Source: Alistipes sp. (GTDB lineage: Bacteria > Bacteroidota > Bacteroidia > Bacteroidales > Rikenellaceae). Taken from it: a stretch of DNA of 7,510 bases. Of this stretch, positions 5,690 through 7,510 are shown in pieces (within the stretch, counting starts at the first letter, position 1; every line of letters starts with the position of its first letter). The notes under the pieces were generated by a model. The model made no database searches, was not told the DNA's origin, and worked only from the letters and a program-made list of their open reading frames with translations. The DNA lies in NCBI GenBank assembly GCA_017380955.1, contig JAFOCZ010000065.1:1-7510 (forward strand). The letters are read 5' to 3'. The translations under genes were made by a program, and so were the position numbers.

Positions 5690-7279
5690 TTAGTCTACAA
5701 GATGGTTACGCTTGCGGATGCGGTAGGCAACGTAGTACATAATCGCCAGCACCGCAACATATGAGGCTATGCGCGCAATCCAGTCGCCATAGAGAGTATA
5801 TATGGTCTTCTCGCTGCGCAACTCCACCTCGGCGGTGAGCACACCCTCCTCCTCCCAGGTGAGACGCTCGCCAATGGTCTTACCCGTAGGCGATATAAAT
5901 CCCGAGATGCCGGTATTCGCCGAGCGGGCTATGGCACGTCGTGTCTCTATGGCACGCAGACGGCAGAAGTCGAAGAGACGCTTATGACCTGGGGTATTAC
6001 CCCACCAGCCATCGTTCGATATAAGCGCCATAACCTCTGCACCCTGGCGTGCGAAGCCCAAGAAGTAGCCACCATAAAGACCCTCGTAGCATATCGCAGG
6101 GCCTATTATCACGCCGTCGTTGCTAAATAGCGTATGCTCCTTACCCCAGCCTAACTGTCCCGACACACCACCAAGGTCAACCTCGAAGGTGTCGAAGAGG
6201 CTCTTCATAGGCACAGCCTCCACGCCAATGACAAGTTTACCCTTGTGGTAGATATTCTCGGTCTCGCCATTGCTGTTTATGAGAAGCGCAGAGTTATACT
6301 GGTCATACCAGCCATAACCATCGTAGTAGTGCGCAGTGTCGGTAGCCTTTGTATCGCCATAGCGCACCGTGGTGGATGCTCCGGTTATAAGTTTTGTATC
6401 GGGATGACTTTCACCCTGAATATCACGCAACAGCGGCGCATAGTAGTGCAGATTACGCTCCTCCACAGAGCCTATGCGTGGGAGATATGCGAGTGCCGAC
6501 TCGGGCATAAGCACAAACGAGGATGTAGCAGGCACATCTGCCATAAGATCCATAACATCCTGCGTAGGATCCATCTTACCCATCGTGATACGCTCATCCT
6601 CGTAGCAGGGCACGTTGGGCTGTATGACACTTATCTGCGTTGTGCGCTCCGAGGGCGTGTAACTAAACAACAACACTAACGACACCACGATAGGGATAAG
6701 AACTATCATCGCGGCACGAACACGGGCTGTTGTGGTGCGTGTGCGGAGTATCTCAAACACCGCAATGTTGGATGCCAACACCCACAACGAGCCTCCGAAG
6801 ATACCTGTGTACTCATACCACTGCACTGCCCACACATCGCCCGAGAAGCCGTGACCGAGCAGCAGCCAGGGGAATGTCATAACATCTGCCGAGTAGTATA
6901 CAAACTCCGTGGCAAGCCATATGGATGCCAGGAGCGTGTATGCCAAGGCTCGTGGTGCGCGCTTCGAGGTGTAGTGATAGGTCATCAGGGCACAGAGGTT
7001 GTAGAATGTACCAAATATCGCGGCTGTTATAGGGCCTATTGGCGTTGCTATCCACACCCACCATATCGTCGCGGCGCTCCACAACAGGAACGTCAGCGCT
7101 CCCCAGCCACACATACGCCACCAGTCGCGTGTTGAGTCCGAGAGATTTTCGCTGATTATGAGCAGCGGCACGAGCGCCACGAGAAGTGTTAAGCCCGTAC
7201 CCCCGAGCCAACCTATGCTAAGCAGTGCTACAGACAGCAACACGAGCAGCAATCTATGAAGTGTAGAGTTTTGTTTCAT
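5690..7279 (-). CDS. lnt: Apolipoprotein N-acyltransferase
   Basis: Lnt transfers an acyl chain from phospholipid to the N-terminal cysteine of apolipoproteins, the last step of lipoprotein maturation, in the inner membrane. Using the ATG at 7277-7279 gives 529 aa (MKQNSTLHRLL). The open frame extends to 7333, but that start would lie upstream of the -7 box at 7306-7299, so the shorter start is preferred. About six hydrophobic segments fill the first 210 residues. The periplasmic nitrilase-type domain follows, with the triad Glu260 (LMPESAL), Lys346 (YHKGK) and Cys397 (AICYEGLYG), and a final membrane helix lies near the C-terminus (about 503-520). All catalytic residues are present. It heads an lnt-folC transcript. 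The lipoprotein gene at the left edge shows that such substrates exist in this cell. Confidence 0.95.
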   Translation of the reverse strand: MKQNSTLHRLLLVLLSVALLSIGWLGGTGLTLLVALVPLLIISENLSDSTRDWWRMCGWGALTFLLWSAATIWWVWIATPIGPITAAIFGTFYNLCALMTYHYTSKRAPRALAYTLLASIWLATEFVYYSADVMTFPWLLLGHGFSGDVWAVQWYEYTGIFGGSLWVLASNIAVFEILRTRTTTARVRAAMIVLIPIVVSLVLLFSYTPSERTTQISVIQPNVPCYEDERITMGKMDPTQDVMDLMADVPATSSFVLMPESALAYLPRIGSVEERNLHYYAPLLRDIQGESHPDTKLITGASTTVRYGDTKATDTAHYYDGYGWYDQYNSALLINSNGETENIYHKGKLVIGVEAVPMKSLFDTFEVDLGGVSGQLGWGKEHTLFSNDGVIIGPAICYEGLYGGYFLGFARQGAEVMALISNDGWWGNTPGHKRLFDFCRLRAIETRRAIARSANTGISGFISPTGKTIGERLTWEEEGVLTAEVELRSEKTIYTLYGDWIARIASYVAVLAIMYYVAYRIRKRNHLVD

Positions 7280-7298
7280 ACCCAAAAAATTATCTCTG

Positions 7299-7329
7299 CA
7301 AAAATAGTAAACATTCGCCAAAAAACAAA
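7299..7329 (-). promoter_or_regulatory. Promoter of the lnt-folC transcript
   Basis: Minus-strand TTTG (7329-7326), a 19-nt spacer and TATTTTTG (7306-7299) match the consensus. The predicted start near 7295 leaves a leader of about 15 nt before the ATG at 7279, which decides the lnt start codon. Confidence 0.7.
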
Positions 7330-7413
7330 ACACAACGCCACCGAGGAGGATTTACGCCTATAATTAGATGAAGCCTGGAGAGTTATTTTATGCAACAACT
7401 GCAATTAGAAACT

Positions 7414-7450
7414 AAAATCGGCAGCCACTCGTAAGGTGACTGCCGATTTT
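7414..7450 (-). terminator. Intrinsic terminator of the gene at the right edge
   Basis: A 15-bp stem with one C/A mismatch (7414-7428 with 7436-7450) and a 7-nt loop. It begins 1 nt after the stop codon of the minus-strand frame at the right edge. Both flanks are T-rich on their own strands (TTTTAGTTTC on minus, TTTTGTTAT on plus), so it could work in either direction, but no plus-strand gene leads into it. Confidence 0.78.
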
Positions 7451-7451
7451 G

Positions 7452-7510
7452 TTATAACCTAAAAACTGAATACACGCCTACTACCAAGGAGACTATACTC
7501 AGTAATAGAG
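7452..7510 (-). CDS. C-terminal end of an unidentified, probably membrane, protein (runs in from the right edge)
   Basis: One minus-strand frame reads LLLSIVSLVVGVYSVFRL and then TAA (7454-7452), directly before the terminator. The residues form a plausible C-terminal membrane helix ending in a basic residue. Another frame (ending SRRVFSF at a TAG) is also open to the edge, so the frame choice rests on the hydrophobic pattern and the closeness of the stop to the terminator. No family can be named. Confidence 0.45.
   Translation of the reverse strand, partial: LLLSIVSLVVGVYSVFRL

Noticed and set aside
7370..7417. 15-codon plus-strand ORF (MKPGELFYATTAIRN) with GAGGAGG upstream
   Set aside because: The purine run is about 20 nt from the ATG, too far for a Shine-Dalgarno sequence; no promoter, and the stop lies in the terminator stem.

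Overview
The window looks like a chromosomal segment of a Bacteroidales bacterium. Five upstream regions carry the Bacteroidetes primary-sigma promoter (a TTTG or near-TTTG box, an 18-20 nt spacer, then TAnnTTTG). The leftmost gene encodes a typical Bacteroidetes-style lipoprotein, and MetK has the longer form (430 aa) with extra C-terminal residues. An Alistipes/Rikenellaceae-like source is a guess from general look only. No mobile element, CRISPR array or phage gene is seen.

Layout, left to right. At 1-315 (minus) lies the N-terminal part of a lipoprotein with its own promoter. From about 420 to 1068 there is a gene-poor stretch with one doubtful ORF. A class II tRNA-Leu (anticodon GAG, minus) at 1095-1178 has a clear promoter and an intrinsic terminator. 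metK (minus, 1318-2610) has a terminator after it and a leader of about 190 nt before it; the start of that leader strongly resembles a SAM-II riboswitch aptamer. A divergent plus-strand gene (2974-3603) encodes a single-pass membrane protein with a C-terminal region resembling the phosphodiester glycosidase fold. An 18-bp perfect palindrome lies between these two divergent promoters. The plus-strand gene runs convergently, with a 2-nt gap, into a HAD-family phosphatase gene (minus, 3606-4259). Upstream of that are folC (minus, 4340-5653), which ends in a strong terminator, and lnt (minus, 5690-7279), separated from folC by only 36 nt. At the right edge a terminator and the last 18 codons of another minus-strand gene are visible.

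How the genes work together. lnt and folC very probably form one transcript from a promoter just before lnt. The HAD gene lies downstream of the folC terminator with no clear promoter of its own, so it probably depends on readthrough or a weak promoter. MetK makes S-adenosylmethionine (SAM), and the leader motif suggests feedback by SAM on its own synthesis. FolC (folate polyglutamylation), Lnt (lipoprotein maturation), MetK and tRNA-Leu are all housekeeping functions. The most interesting parts are the metK leader, with a possible two-state fold, the palindromic site beside it, and the uncharacterised divergent membrane protein.
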